From NCBI RefSeq assembly GCF_000702065.1, contig NZ_KL370857.1, positions 1 to 56,802 on the forward strand: a stretch of 56,802 nucleotides of DNA. The letters are read 5' to 3'. A program made the translations under genes and the position numbers. Shown piece by piece: positions 35,561 to 43,128 of this stretch (position 1 is its first letter; each line of letters starts with the position of its first letter). The DNA is from Kandleria vitulina DSM 20405. GTDB lineage: Bacteria; Bacillota_I; Bacilli_A; Erysipelotrichales; Coprobacillaceae. A model generated the notes under the pieces. That model ran no database searches, was not told the origin of the DNA, and saw nothing but the letters and a program-made list of their open reading frames with translations.

Positions 35561-35680
35561 GTGTACCACTTGAATACAATTTCTTTCTTAGCTGTCGCTA
35601 TTATAGTTAATTTATGAGATATTTTCAAATCAATTTACAAATTCTTAATAAGCAAGATCCGTAGTAAAAAATTCAAAATT

Positions 35681-35962
35681 CTATTTTTTTCTTACAAGAA
35701 AATTCCACATGGAACTTACAGATGTGCTAGGCTCTATTCTTGATAATTCTGTAAAATATGCCAATCCTTTGCTAGAAAGTTGATTAGTCATAGAAAGATT
35801 AGAAAGCTTACTTTTTAGTTCATATATACATCTGTTTATATCTTCGTTATTGCTTAATTGTTTTAAGTACGTCTCAAATACTGCTTTTTCAGTAGAATTA
35901 ATTTCTTTATCTGAAACAATTTGATTAAGAAACAATAAAATTTTATCTTTTCTTGTTCTCAT
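35681..35962 (-). CDS. Small helical protein, possible bacteriocin immunity protein
   Basis: 93 residues, predicted all-helical and soluble: ILLFLNQIVSDKEI, EKAVFETYLKQLSNNEDI, NRCIYELKSKLSNLSM and SKGLAYFTELSRIE. Length and helix pattern resemble the four-helix enterocin-A-type immunity proteins (EntA_Immun), but this is judged by eye and is not certain. It starts 3 bases after the stop of a secreted protein gene, the position expected of an immunity gene. Confidence 0.5.
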   Translation of the reverse strand: MRTRKDKILLFLNQIVSDKEINSTEKAVFETYLKQLSNNEDINRCIYELKSKLSNLSMTNQLSSKGLAYFTELSRIEPSTSVSSMWNFLVRKK

Positions 35963-35965
35963 TTC

Positions 35966-36547
35966 CTAAGCCCCCATTAAATGCTTAAATGCTGGATTAT
36001 AGTATGGAATTGGATATGTTGACGAATGTGTAACTGTACCTTCTATTACAGTGTGTACAAGATGACCAATAGTACTTGTTGTCTTCAAAGTACGCCATTC
36101 ACCAGTTACATTGTTTCTATAAAAACTGAATGGATCAATAGTGTACTTATATATCCATTTTCCCTTTTTTTTCTTTTTCTTCTTTGTTTTAGCTTTAGTT
36201 TTAGCTTGGGTTGTTCTTACTTTTAACAACATTTGATTTTGGCTATGTGAACTAGTAGCGTATGTTTGTTCTCCTCTATTTTTTAATTCTTGATTCAGCA
36301 ACTTAGCTAAATTTTGAGTTTGAGTATCAGAGGAAAAATTGTATGTACCACCATGAACTAATTTTCTTTTTTTGAGTTCTTCATTCAGTGATATACCATT
36401 TTTAGAAGCGGAAGCTTCTAAGCTATCCAAAAGAGCAGAAACACATTTCTTATTTGATACTGCAGAATCTTCAGCGTGAATATTTGTTATTCCAGCGCTG
36501 GTAAAAATCAATAAACTTGCAACAAATAATGTAAATAACTTTTTCAT
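35966..36547 (-). CDS. Secreted basic protein of unknown function (possible toxin or bacteriocin)
   Basis: 193 residues. Clear signal peptide MKKLFTLFVASLLIFTSAG ending near NIHA-ED. The mature part has a helical, Ser/Asn-rich region, then a lysine run (TKAKTKKKKKKKGKW, residues about 117-131), then an aromatic segment (YKYTIDPFSFYRNN) and a C-terminal stretch with PIPYYNPAFKHLMGA. No catalytic motif recognised. Co-transcribed with the small helical protein downstream. Toxin-immunity is a hypothesis from architecture; the gene may equally encode a surface protein. Confidence 0.6.
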   Translation of the reverse strand: MKKLFTLFVASLLIFTSAGITNIHAEDSAVSNKKCVSALLDSLEASASKNGISLNEELKKRKLVHGGTYNFSSDTQTQNLAKLLNQELKNRGEQTYATSSHSQNQMLLKVRTTQAKTKAKTKKKKKKKGKWIYKYTIDPFSFYRNNVTGEWRTLKTTSTIGHLVHTVIEGTVTHSSTYPIPYYNPAFKHLMGA

Positions 36548-36679
36548 TTATTTTCTCTTTCTTTTTACAAAAAGAATAGTACAACAAATCGTAAAAAATG
36601 TTAAGAAGGATAATGAATTAATGTATTAATAAGAAAAGTTTGCATAATCTTTAATATGATGATAATCTATTAGAAACAA

Positions 36680-36829
36680 CAGGGGAGCTTGTAAGGCAGG
36701 CTGAGAACGAGAGTAAAAAAGAGCTCGGACCCATAACCTGATTTGGATAATGCCAACGTAGGGATATCATTGTGCGAGAGTTTTTTTGCGTATAAGCAGA
36801 TATATCAGAGTTGGTATATCTGCTTTTTT
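36680..36829 (+). ncRNA. TPP riboswitch with terminator
   Basis: The THI-element core is plain: AGGGGAGCTT (36681), GGCTGAGA (about 36699-36706), GACCC, ACCTGATTTGGATAATGCCA and ACGTAGGGA (to about 36764). The expression platform includes a terminator, GCAGATATA (36796-36804) with TATATCTGC (36815-36823) and a T run. Thiamine pyrophosphate binding should shut off the thi operon beginning at 36854. A possible promoter TTGCAT-N16-GATAAT lies at 36639-36666. Confidence 0.95.
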
Positions 36830-36853
36830 GTTGGAAGAATAAGGAGAAAAAAG

Positions 36854-37672
36854 ATGCTGGGGGAATATTTAAACAAGGTCAGAAAGAATGTACCACTAGT
36901 CCATAACATTACCAATTATGTCACAGTAAATGATGTTGCCAATGTATTGCTTGCATGTGGTGCTAGTCCGATTATGGCTGATGAAGCTGAAGAGGTAGAA
37001 GATATTACATCCATCTGTGGTGGCCTTAATATCAACATTGGTACATTAAACAAAAGAAGCATTCAATCAATGCTTCTTGCAGGAAAGAAATCTAATGAAT
37101 TACATCATGTCGTTTTATTAGATCCAGTTGGTGCTGGTGCTTCCGCACTGCGTACCAACACGGCGTTGAATTTATTGAAAGAAATCAAATTCGATGTAAT
37201 CAGAGGAAATATTTCAGAAATCAAGACATTGGCACTGGGAAGTGGAACGACCAAGGGTGTCGATGCAGACATAGCCGATGTCATTACAGAAGACAATCTT
37301 GATGAAGCTATATCATTTGTAAAATCATTTGCAAAAAAGACAGGTGCTATTATTGCGATTACCGGTGCCATTGATCTAGTAAGTGATGAAGAAAGATGTT
37401 TTGTCATAAGAAATGGTCGTAAAGAAATGAGCAGAATCACCGGTACAGGATGTCAGTTATCAGGTATGATGACCGCATTTCTTATCGCCAATAAGAATCC
37501 TTTAGAAGCAGCAGTGGCTTCAGTTTGTATGATGGGATTAGCTGGTGAAATAGCCTGGAATCATATGCAAGAAGGAGATGGTAATGCGACATATCGTAAT
37601 CGTATTATTGATGCCATCTTTAATATGGATGAAGAGACTTTAAATAAAGGAGTTAAATACGATGTACGATGA
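36854..37672 (+). CDS. thiM: Hydroxyethylthiazole kinase
   Basis: 272 residues from ATG 36854 with AAGGAG before it; a reading from 36743 would pass through the riboswitch and is rejected. Family features: VPLVHNITNYVTVNDVANVLLACGASPIMADE, LDPVGAGAS, IRGNISEI, ITGTGCQLSG. It phosphorylates the thiazole alcohol salvaged from thiamine breakdown. First gene of the operon; overlaps thiE by 11 bases. Confidence 0.96.
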   Translation: MLGEYLNKVRKNVPLVHNITNYVTVNDVANVLLACGASPIMADEAEEVEDITSICGGLNINIGTLNKRSIQSMLLAGKKSNELHHVVLLDPVGAGASALRTNTALNLLKEIKFDVIRGNISEIKTLALGSGTTKGVDADIADVITEDNLDEAISFVKSFAKKTGAIIAITGAIDLVSDEERCFVIRNGRKEMSRITGTGCQLSGMMTAFLIANKNPLEAAVASVCMMGLAGEIAWNHMQEGDGNATYRNRIIDAIFNMDEETLNKGVKYDVR

Positions 37673-38294
37673 ATTATTGCTTTATGGGGTAACGGATCGT
37701 CATTGGTTAAATGGAAGACGCCTTTATGATGATGTGAAAGAAAGTCTAGATGGTGGAGTTACCTTTATTCAATTAAGAGAAAAGACTTTAGATGAAGAGA
37801 CGTTTCTATTAGAAGCTAAAGAGATTAAGTCATTATGTGAAGCGTATCATGTGCCCTTTGTGATTAATGATAACGTGGATATTGCCAAAAAAATAAATGC
37901 GGATGGTGTACATGTTGGACAAGATGATATGAACGTAGAAGATGTACGTCGTATTTTAGGAGAAGAAAAAATCATTGGAGTATCTGCTTCAAGTGTTGAA
38001 GAGGCATTATGTGCTGAAAAAGGTGGTGCTGATTATCTAGGAGTAGGTGCTGTATTTCCTACAAGTTCAAAAGATGATGCATCAGATGTTTCTTTTGAAA
38101 TATTAAAAGAGATATGTGAGGCGGTATCTATCCCCGTCATTGCGATTGGTGGTATTAGTAAAGAAAATGTTCATAAGCTTTCTGGCACCGGTATTGTCGG
38201 TATTGCGGTCATTAGTGCTATCTTTGGTAAAGAAGATATTAAACAGGCAGCCATTGATCTTAAGAAAGAAACAAGAAAGGCACTTTATGATTAA
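37662..38294 (+). CDS. thiE: Thiamine-phosphate synthase
   Basis: 210 residues. TIM-barrel with FIQLREKTLDEETF, VINDNVDIAKKINADGVHVGQDD, GVSASSVEEA, ADYLGVGAVFPTSSKDD and VIAIGGISKENV, all family signatures. Joins HMP-PP and thiazole phosphate to TMP. AAAGGAG before the ATG. Overlaps the HAD gene by 8 bases. Confidence 0.96.
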   Translation: MYDELLLYGVTDRHWLNGRRLYDDVKESLDGGVTFIQLREKTLDEETFLLEAKEIKSLCEAYHVPFVINDNVDIAKKINADGVHVGQDDMNVEDVRRILGEEKIIGVSASSVEEALCAEKGGADYLGVGAVFPTSSKDDASDVSFEILKEICEAVSIPVIAIGGISKENVHKLSGTGIVGIAVISAIFGKEDIKQAAIDLKKETRKALYD

Positions 38295-38958
38295 GGGAGC
38301 TATTTTTGATATTGATGGTGTGATTCTAGATTCAATGGAAATGTGGAATGATCTAGGAAAACGTTATTTAAGTTCTATGGGGATAGAAGCTGAAAAAGGT
38401 CTTAATGATATCTTGTTTTCTATGAGTATGGAAGAAGGAGCAAGGTATCTTAGTGAACATTATCATGTAGAAAAAAGCAGTGTTGAGATTGTAGAAGATA
38501 TCAAGAATATGATTGAGAACTTCTATGTTAATGAAGTTCATGAAAAAGATGGTGCTAAAGAGCTTTTAGCATTTATTAAGAAACAAGGTATCAAGATTGT
38601 AGCAGCTACAAGCAGTGATAGTGTTCAAGTTGAAAAAGCTTTAAGAAGAAATGGTCTATATGAATATTTTGAAAAAATATTTACGACTAGTGAAATAGGA
38701 AAAAGCAAGCATTCTTCAGATATTTATGATGAAGCTGCACGTTATCTTCATGTTTTACAAGAAGAAACATTGGTTTTTGAAGATTCTCTTTATGCATTAA
38801 AGACAGCGAGGGAAGCTGGTTATATTGTGATAGCTGTCTTTGATCAATATGGAGAAAAGAACCAGTATGAATTAAAAATGATGGCTGATTATTATCTGGA
38901 AGATTACTCAGCTTTTAAAAGCGGTAAGTTGGGGGCACCACTTCCTATCGCTTTATAA
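38287..38958 (+). CDS. HAD phosphatase within the thiamine operon
   Basis: 223 residues from ATG 38287 (MIKGAIFDIDGVILDSMEMW), overlapping thiE; the longer frame back to 38116 lies inside thiE. HAD motifs: DIDGVILDS, VAATSSDSVQVEKAL, FEDSLYALKTAREAG. The motif III lysine is in IGKSKHSSDIY. It belongs to the PGMB-like group. Conserved thiamine operons of Firmicutes often contain such a HAD; a role in dephosphorylating TMP or a pyrimidine intermediate is plausible but inferred. Confidence 0.88.
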   Translation: MIKGAIFDIDGVILDSMEMWNDLGKRYLSSMGIEAEKGLNDILFSMSMEEGARYLSEHYHVEKSSVEIVEDIKNMIENFYVNEVHEKDGAKELLAFIKKQGIKIVAATSSDSVQVEKALRRNGLYEYFEKIFTTSEIGKSKHSSDIYDEAARYLHVLQEETLVFEDSLYALKTAREAGYIVIAVFDQYGEKNQYELKMMADYYLEDYSAFKSGKLGAPLPIAL

Positions 38959-38986
38959 AATAAATGCGAAGAAAGAAGGAATAATC

Positions 38987-39778
38987 ATGAAAAAAGCATT
39001 AACAATCGCTGGAAGTGATTCTAGTGGAGGCGCCGGCATTCAGGCAGATTTAAAGACGATGACTATGAATGGTGTATATGCTATGTCTGCCATTACAGCA
39101 TTGACTGCACAAAATACAACGGGGGTAAGTGGAATTATGGAGGTCACACCAGAATTTCTTTCTTTAGAGTTGGATGCAGTCTTTACTGATATTTATCCTG
39201 ATGCTGTTAAGACAGGAATGGTTTCATCAAGTGAACTGATTCATACGATTGTTAACTCATTAAAGAAGTATCATGCTAAAAACATAGTAGTAGATCCAGT
39301 AATGGTCGCTACAAGTGGAGCTAAGCTTATTAGTGATGATGCAATTGAAACATTAAAAAAGGAGTTATTACCTATTGCCACAGTAATTACACCTAATATT
39401 CCTGAAGCTGAAGTTTTATCTGGTATTAAGATTAACAATGAAGAAGATATGATTACAGCAGCAAGAATCATCTATGAGAAATATGGCTGTAATGTGCTTT
39501 GTAAAGGAGGGCATCAAATTAATGATGCAAATGATCTTCTTTATCGTGATGGTAGTTATATATGGTTTAAAGGGAAGAGAATTAACAATAACAACACACA
39601 TGGAACAGGGTGTACATTATCTAGTGCTATTGCCTCATTTTTAGCTAGAGAAGAAAGCTTAGATGAGGCAGTCAAACATGCTAAAGACTATATTTCTAAA
39701 GCATTAGAAGCACAGCTTGATCTAGGAAAAGGAAGTGGGCCATTGGCTCATAATTATGTACTATTTGAAGGGGAATAA
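38987..39778 (+). CDS. thiD: Hydroxymethylpyrimidine (phosphate) kinase
   Basis: 263 residues. ALTIAGSDSSGGAGIQADLKT at the start, VVDPVMVATSGAKLI, TPNIPEAEVLSG, CKGGHQIND, THGTGCTLSSAIAS (anion hole and catalytic Asp-equivalent region). Phosphorylates HMP to HMP-P and HMP-PP for thiE. AAGAAGGAATAATC ribosome site. Fourth gene of the operon. Confidence 0.95.
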   Translation: MKKALTIAGSDSSGGAGIQADLKTMTMNGVYAMSAITALTAQNTTGVSGIMEVTPEFLSLELDAVFTDIYPDAVKTGMVSSSELIHTIVNSLKKYHAKNIVVDPVMVATSGAKLISDDAIETLKKELLPIATVITPNIPEAEVLSGIKINNEEDMITAARIIYEKYGCNVLCKGGHQINDANDLLYRDGSYIWFKGKRINNNNTHGTGCTLSSAIASFLAREESLDEAVKHAKDYISKALEAQLDLGKGSGPLAHNYVLFEGE

Positions 39779-39780
39779 AG

Positions 39781-40476
39781 ATGAAACAGAAATTTGATGG
39801 ATATGCTAAAAAGTATGATGAATGGTTCATGAAGAATGAAAACTTATTTATGAGTGAATTAAAACTATTCAAGAAAGCATTAGGTGATATTGAAAACAAG
39901 AGAATCCTCTCAGTAGGATGTGGTAGTGGCTTATTTGAAAGCTATATTGATTCTCGTCATATTGAAGGTATTGAACCTTCAAAAGATATGGGAGAGATTG
40001 CGAAAAAAAGGGGAGTCAATGTGATCAAATATGGTCTTATTGAAGATGTAGATCTTCCTGATGAACATTATGATATTATCTATTTCAATGGTAGTTCTAG
40101 CTATATGGAAGATCTTCTTCCTATTTATAAGAAATGTAGACAGGCATTAAAGAAGAATGGAAAGCTCATTCTTCTTGATGTACCTAAAGAAAGTGCATTT
40201 GGATTTATGTATCTTCTTGGAAAAAGCTTAAATACATATGATCATGATTATCTTAATGGTGTAATGCCAGCTTTACCTTATCCATTAGCGTTAGCTTCAT
40301 CGGGAGTATGGCATTCTACTGAAGAGAAAATTAATGTGTTAAAAAGCATTAATTTTAATGATTTTCAATATTTACAAACATTAATTCGCAATCCATTGTA
40401 TACTAATGAAGAAGTTGAAGATGTTCAGGAAGGGTATAAGAGTGGTGGATATGTCGCAATCATTGCGAAGAAGTGA
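39781..40476 (+). CDS. Class I SAM-dependent methyltransferase in the thi operon
   Basis: 231 residues. SAM-binding motif ILSVGCGSGLFESYI, acidic IEGIEPSKDM, and post-motif IIYFNGSSSYMEDLLPIYKKC plus GKLILLDVPKE, consistent with Methyltransf_11. The acceptor is unknown. It starts 2 bases after thiD and overlaps tenA by 26, so it belongs to the TPP-controlled operon. A role in thiamine-related salvage is suggested by position only. Confidence 0.85.
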   Translation: MKQKFDGYAKKYDEWFMKNENLFMSELKLFKKALGDIENKRILSVGCGSGLFESYIDSRHIEGIEPSKDMGEIAKKRGVNVIKYGLIEDVDLPDEHYDIIYFNGSSSYMEDLLPIYKKCRQALKKNGKLILLDVPKESAFGFMYLLGKSLNTYDHDYLNGVMPALPYPLALASSGVWHSTEEKINVLKSINFNDFQYLQTLIRNPLYTNEEVEDVQEGYKSGGYVAIIAKK

Positions 40477-41125
40477 TAATTTAAAGTTTACTGATCTTCT
40501 TTTTAAGAGAGTATCAGTGCTTTGGGATAAAGAAGTAAATAATGATTTTATTGTTCAAATGGCTAAAGGCGTCTTAGATATAGAGCGTTTTAAGAACTAC
40601 TTGATGCAAGATTATTTCTATTTATTAGATTATTTGGATATTTTAAAGAAACTAAAGAATATGTGTGTACATGAGAGCTTGACTAATCATTTAGATAAGA
40701 TGATCAATGAAACGATGCATGAAACATATTCTGTACATGTTCCTTATATGAACAGAGTAGGTATTACTCAAAATGAGATTTTTAATTGTAAGATTGAACT
40801 GGTCATTAAAGATTATATTTCTTACATTAAATCAGTCATTGAAGAACATACTATGTTAGGAGGCGTTATTGCGCTTCTTCAATGTTCATGGGGATATGCC
40901 TATGTTAGCGAAAAGGCATGGAAACTTTATGGGAATGATGAACATTCTGTTTATAAGGACTGGTTTGATGCTTATTCTATGGGATCATATATTGATGCTA
41001 ATCAGGATTGGATCGATCTTATCAATGAGATGACGAGATATCTTGATACAGATCAAGCAGAAATTCTTTGCGATATTTTTGTGAAGTGTGCTCAATTCGA
41101 AAATCAATTTTGGAATGTATTATAA
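40451..41125 (+). CDS. tenA: Aminopyrimidine aminohydrolase / thiaminase II
   Basis: 224 residues from ATG 40451 (MSQSLRRSDNLKFTDLLF), inside the end of the methyltransferase gene; the frame is also open to 40406. All-helical TenA fold with the substrate pocket NYLMQDYFYLLDY, catalytic cysteine in ALLQCSWGYA (usually PCFW), and the C-terminal Glu in CAQFENQFW. It hydrolyses aminopyrimidines from degraded thiamine to HMP, feeding thiD. Last gene of the operon. Confidence 0.92.
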   Translation: MSQSLRRSDNLKFTDLLFKRVSVLWDKEVNNDFIVQMAKGVLDIERFKNYLMQDYFYLLDYLDILKKLKNMCVHESLTNHLDKMINETMHETYSVHVPYMNRVGITQNEIFNCKIELVIKDYISYIKSVIEEHTMLGGVIALLQCSWGYAYVSEKAWKLYGNDEHSVYKDWFDAYSMGSYIDANQDWIDLINEMTRYLDTDQAEILCDIFVKCAQFENQFWNVL

Positions 41126-41131
41126 AGAATG

Positions 41132-41237
41132 CCAAATGGAGTTATTCCATTTGACATTTTCAGGCCGACGACAAAATGTCCATTTTGTCAACAGCCTGAA
41201 GCATAGTTGATTTTAAATCAACTATGCTTTTTCTTTT
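41132..41237 (+). terminator. Cluster of hairpins ending the thi operon
   Basis: Three stems in series: CAAATGGA/TCCATTTG (about 41133-41153), GACAAAATG/CATTTTGTC (about 41169-41189) nested in AGGC/GCCT, and a 12-bp stem 41201-41212/41216-41227 followed by TTTTTCTTTTT. The last is a strong intrinsic terminator. Confidence 0.85.
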
Positions 41238-41287
41238 TATTATTAAATAATATTGGCTATAATTGAAATAAAGAGGATGGAACAGTT

Positions 41288-41851
41288 ATGGAGAAGAATA
41301 GATTAGAAGCATTTAGCGATGGTGTTTTAGCAATTATTATTACTATCATGATATTAGAAATGAAACAGCCAGTAAGTGATCGTTTTAGCGATTTTATTGC
41401 ATTAGGACCAACATTATCTGCTTATATGCTTAGTTTTATTTTTATTGCGATCTACTGGGTTAATCATCATCAGATTTTTAGAAAAGCAAGAAGAATCAAT
41501 ATCAAGATTCTCTGGTGTAATATAATCTGGCTATTCGTCATGTCTTTTATACCATTTGCGACTGCTTGGGTAGGTACCTATCCAACATCATTAGCACCAG
41601 TTTCTATTTACTTCACAGATATGTTGCTGACGAGTGTTGCTTTTCATCTTTTATACTATTTTATAATTCATGAAAATGGTGAACACTTCAAATTAAGTAA
41701 AAGAAATGCAATCAGTTTACTGGTCTATCTTTTAGCATCACTATTTGGTGGTTTTTATCCACTTGTTTCTTTTGTCATTGTCGCAATCATAACATGCTGG
41801 TGGATTATGCCAGAAAAGATTGTGATTGAGGAAAAGAATAATTGTAATTAG
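41288..41851 (+). CDS. TMEM175-family (DUF1211) potassium channel-like protein
   Basis: 187 residues, six hydrophobic segments. The first helix carries the signature RLEAFSDGVLAIIITIMILEM; FSDG is the hallmark of bacterial TMEM175 channels, and IYWVNHHQIFRKARRIN follows helix 2-3 as in that family. Bacterial members form potassium-conducting tetramers. Monocistronic. Confidence 0.88.
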   Translation: MEKNRLEAFSDGVLAIIITIMILEMKQPVSDRFSDFIALGPTLSAYMLSFIFIAIYWVNHHQIFRKARRINIKILWCNIIWLFVMSFIPFATAWVGTYPTSLAPVSIYFTDMLLTSVAFHLLYYFIIHENGEHFKLSKRNAISLLVYLLASLFGGFYPLVSFVIVAIITCWWIMPEKIVIEEKNNCN

Positions 41852-41880
41852 AAAAGGAAGATGTTCGCATCTTCCTTTTA
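41852..41880. terminator. Bidirectional terminator with UUCG loop
   Basis: 8-bp stem GGAAGATG (41856-41863) / CATCTTCC (41868-41875) closed by TTCG, A run before and T run after. It serves the TMEM175 gene and, on the minus strand, the MerR gene. Confidence 0.9.
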
Positions 41881-42615
41881 GATATTTTTATTTACATATT
41901 CTACAATAGCATCACATACATATTGAGCAGTGCCTTCTCCAAATTGATCAAGTTGTTCTTTGAATTCTTCATTTTGTACATAGTTATACCCTATATCCTT
42001 GAAGGTACTGACTGGACAATCAAATGAGTACTTACAAAGATGATCATGTAATCTCTTTGCTAGAGCGATATTTTCAATTGAATCAGCTTCTAACTGATGA
42101 GATTTATTATCAGCGAATGCAAAGAAGATTTCATTAAAACCGGCAGTTAATTCTTGTTCTTTACCTTTTTGTTTTTCAATAGCACTTTCAATAACAGCTT
42201 TTCCATACATATCAATGGCAGCCTGTCTGTACTTTTGATTATCTTGGAAAATTAAACCTTTAAACTTTTCTTTTGTTGGCATAGTAATTCTCCTTTCTTG
42301 TGACTCGATAGTCTTTTCTAATGTGTCAATTAATGTTAGGATTCTTTGTTTTTCTTCTTTCATAAGTATCAGTTGTCTTTTTAGATGAGGAAGAATTTCA
42401 CTTTCATCTTGTTTAAGTAATCCCTTGATTTCTTTTAATGTAAAACCAAGATATTTGTAGAACAATATGGTCTGAAGATAGGACAGATCTTCTTCAGTAT
42501 AATATCTATATCCATGTTCATTTTTACGAGGAGAAAGTAATCCAATCTCATCATAATGATGTAACGTGCGCACCGATACACCGCTTATTTCACTGACTTT
42601 CTTTATTAAGTACAT
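41878..42615 (-). CDS. MerR-family regulator with TipAS ligand domain
   Basis: 245 residues. MerR winged helix (LIKKVSEISGVSVRTLHHYDEIGLLSPRK.., GYRYYTEEDLSYLQTILFYKYLGFTLKEIKGLL), a coiled-coil dimer helix (about residues 75-110) and a C-terminal TipAS antibiotic-binding domain (YRQAAIDMYGKAVIESA, YCDAIVEYVN-like end). These regulators activate multidrug-resistance genes when bound to antibiotics. Start: the AGGAGG site lies immediately before a first ATG (42621), so the second ATG (42615, MYLIKKV) has the better spacing. Confidence 0.9.
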   Translation of the reverse strand: MYLIKKVSEISGVSVRTLHHYDEIGLLSPRKNEHGYRYYTEEDLSYLQTILFYKYLGFTLKEIKGLLKQDESEILPHLKRQLILMKEEKQRILTLIDTLEKTIESQERRITMPTKEKFKGLIFQDNQKYRQAAIDMYGKAVIESAIEKQKGKEQELTAGFNEIFFAFADNKSHQLEADSIENIALAKRLHDHLCKYSFDCPVSTFKDIGYNYVQNEEFKEQLDQFGEGTAQYVCDAIVEYVNKNI

Positions 42616-42768
42616 GTACATCCCTCCTAACACTTTTGAGTATAGACTATCACGTTATGTGATATGCAATATTTTTATTAAATTTATTTGTTAAATATAT
42701 TGATGTTATCATGGTTTTTAATGATTAAACAAGATGTAATATTAAGCTTTCTTTTATATGAAATCACT

Positions 42769-42867
42769 AAAATTAACGAATTTGCGGTAAATAGCTAAAA
42801 CAAAATTAACGAATTTGCAGTAAATGGGTAAAATAAAATCAACGAATTTGCGAAGGATGGTGAAAAA
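42769..42867 (+). repeat. Three tandem 33-bp repeats before a truncated ATPase gene
   Basis: Units at 42769-42801, 42802-42834 and 42835-42867 share AAAATTAACGAATTTGCGGT (third unit AAAATCAACG). Each unit is 11 codons long; read in one frame units 1 and 2 end in a stop codon (KINEFAVNS-stop-N, KINEFAVNG-stop-N) and unit 3 reads KINEFAKDGEK. They end 2 bases before the ATPase ATG. They look like regulator-binding or translation-coupled repeats. The stretch 42634-42768 shows nothing else. Confidence 0.8.
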
Positions 42868-42869
42868 GT

Positions 42870-43025
42870 ATGTTCAAGAGAAAAATATATGACAGTTTAC
42901 TCGATTGGAAAAAGACTTCAGGGGGTAAAACAGCGTTACTAGTTGAAGGTCCTAGACGTGTTGGTAAATCCACTGTTATTGAGAAATATAATTATAAGCC
43001 TAATTCTAAGAATTTACATAAATGA
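42870..43025 (+). pseudogene. Truncated ATPase (DUF4143-type AAA family), N terminus only
   Basis: 51 codons from ATG 42870: MFKRKIYDSLLDWKKTSGGK, then TALLVEGPRRVGKSTVIEKY with an intact Walker A, then stop at 43023. These ATPases are normally about 400-450 residues with a C-terminal nuclease-like DUF4143 domain; everything after the P-loop is missing. The 103 bases to the next gene contain only faint remnants. So the gene is a deletion relic. Confidence 0.8.
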
Positions 43026-43098
43026 GTGGATATTAACTTAGGTTTTTCAAATATTGAGAACGCATACAATTAGCCGTTTATAAAATATCAAAATGTGA

Positions 43099-43104
43099 TA
43101 TAAT
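43099..43104 (+). promoter_or_regulatory. -10 box for glgA
   Basis: TATAAT in the context GTGATATAATCA, 25 bases before the GTG start of glgA. No good -35 at 17 bases. Confidence 0.5.
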
Positions 43105-43128
43105 CAAAACAAATGGGAGGTGTCTATC

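Noticed and set aside
42769-42867. 33-bp tandem repeats as CRISPR or plasmid iterons
   Set aside because: No spacers, only three units, and no replication gene nearby; they end exactly at the ATPase start.
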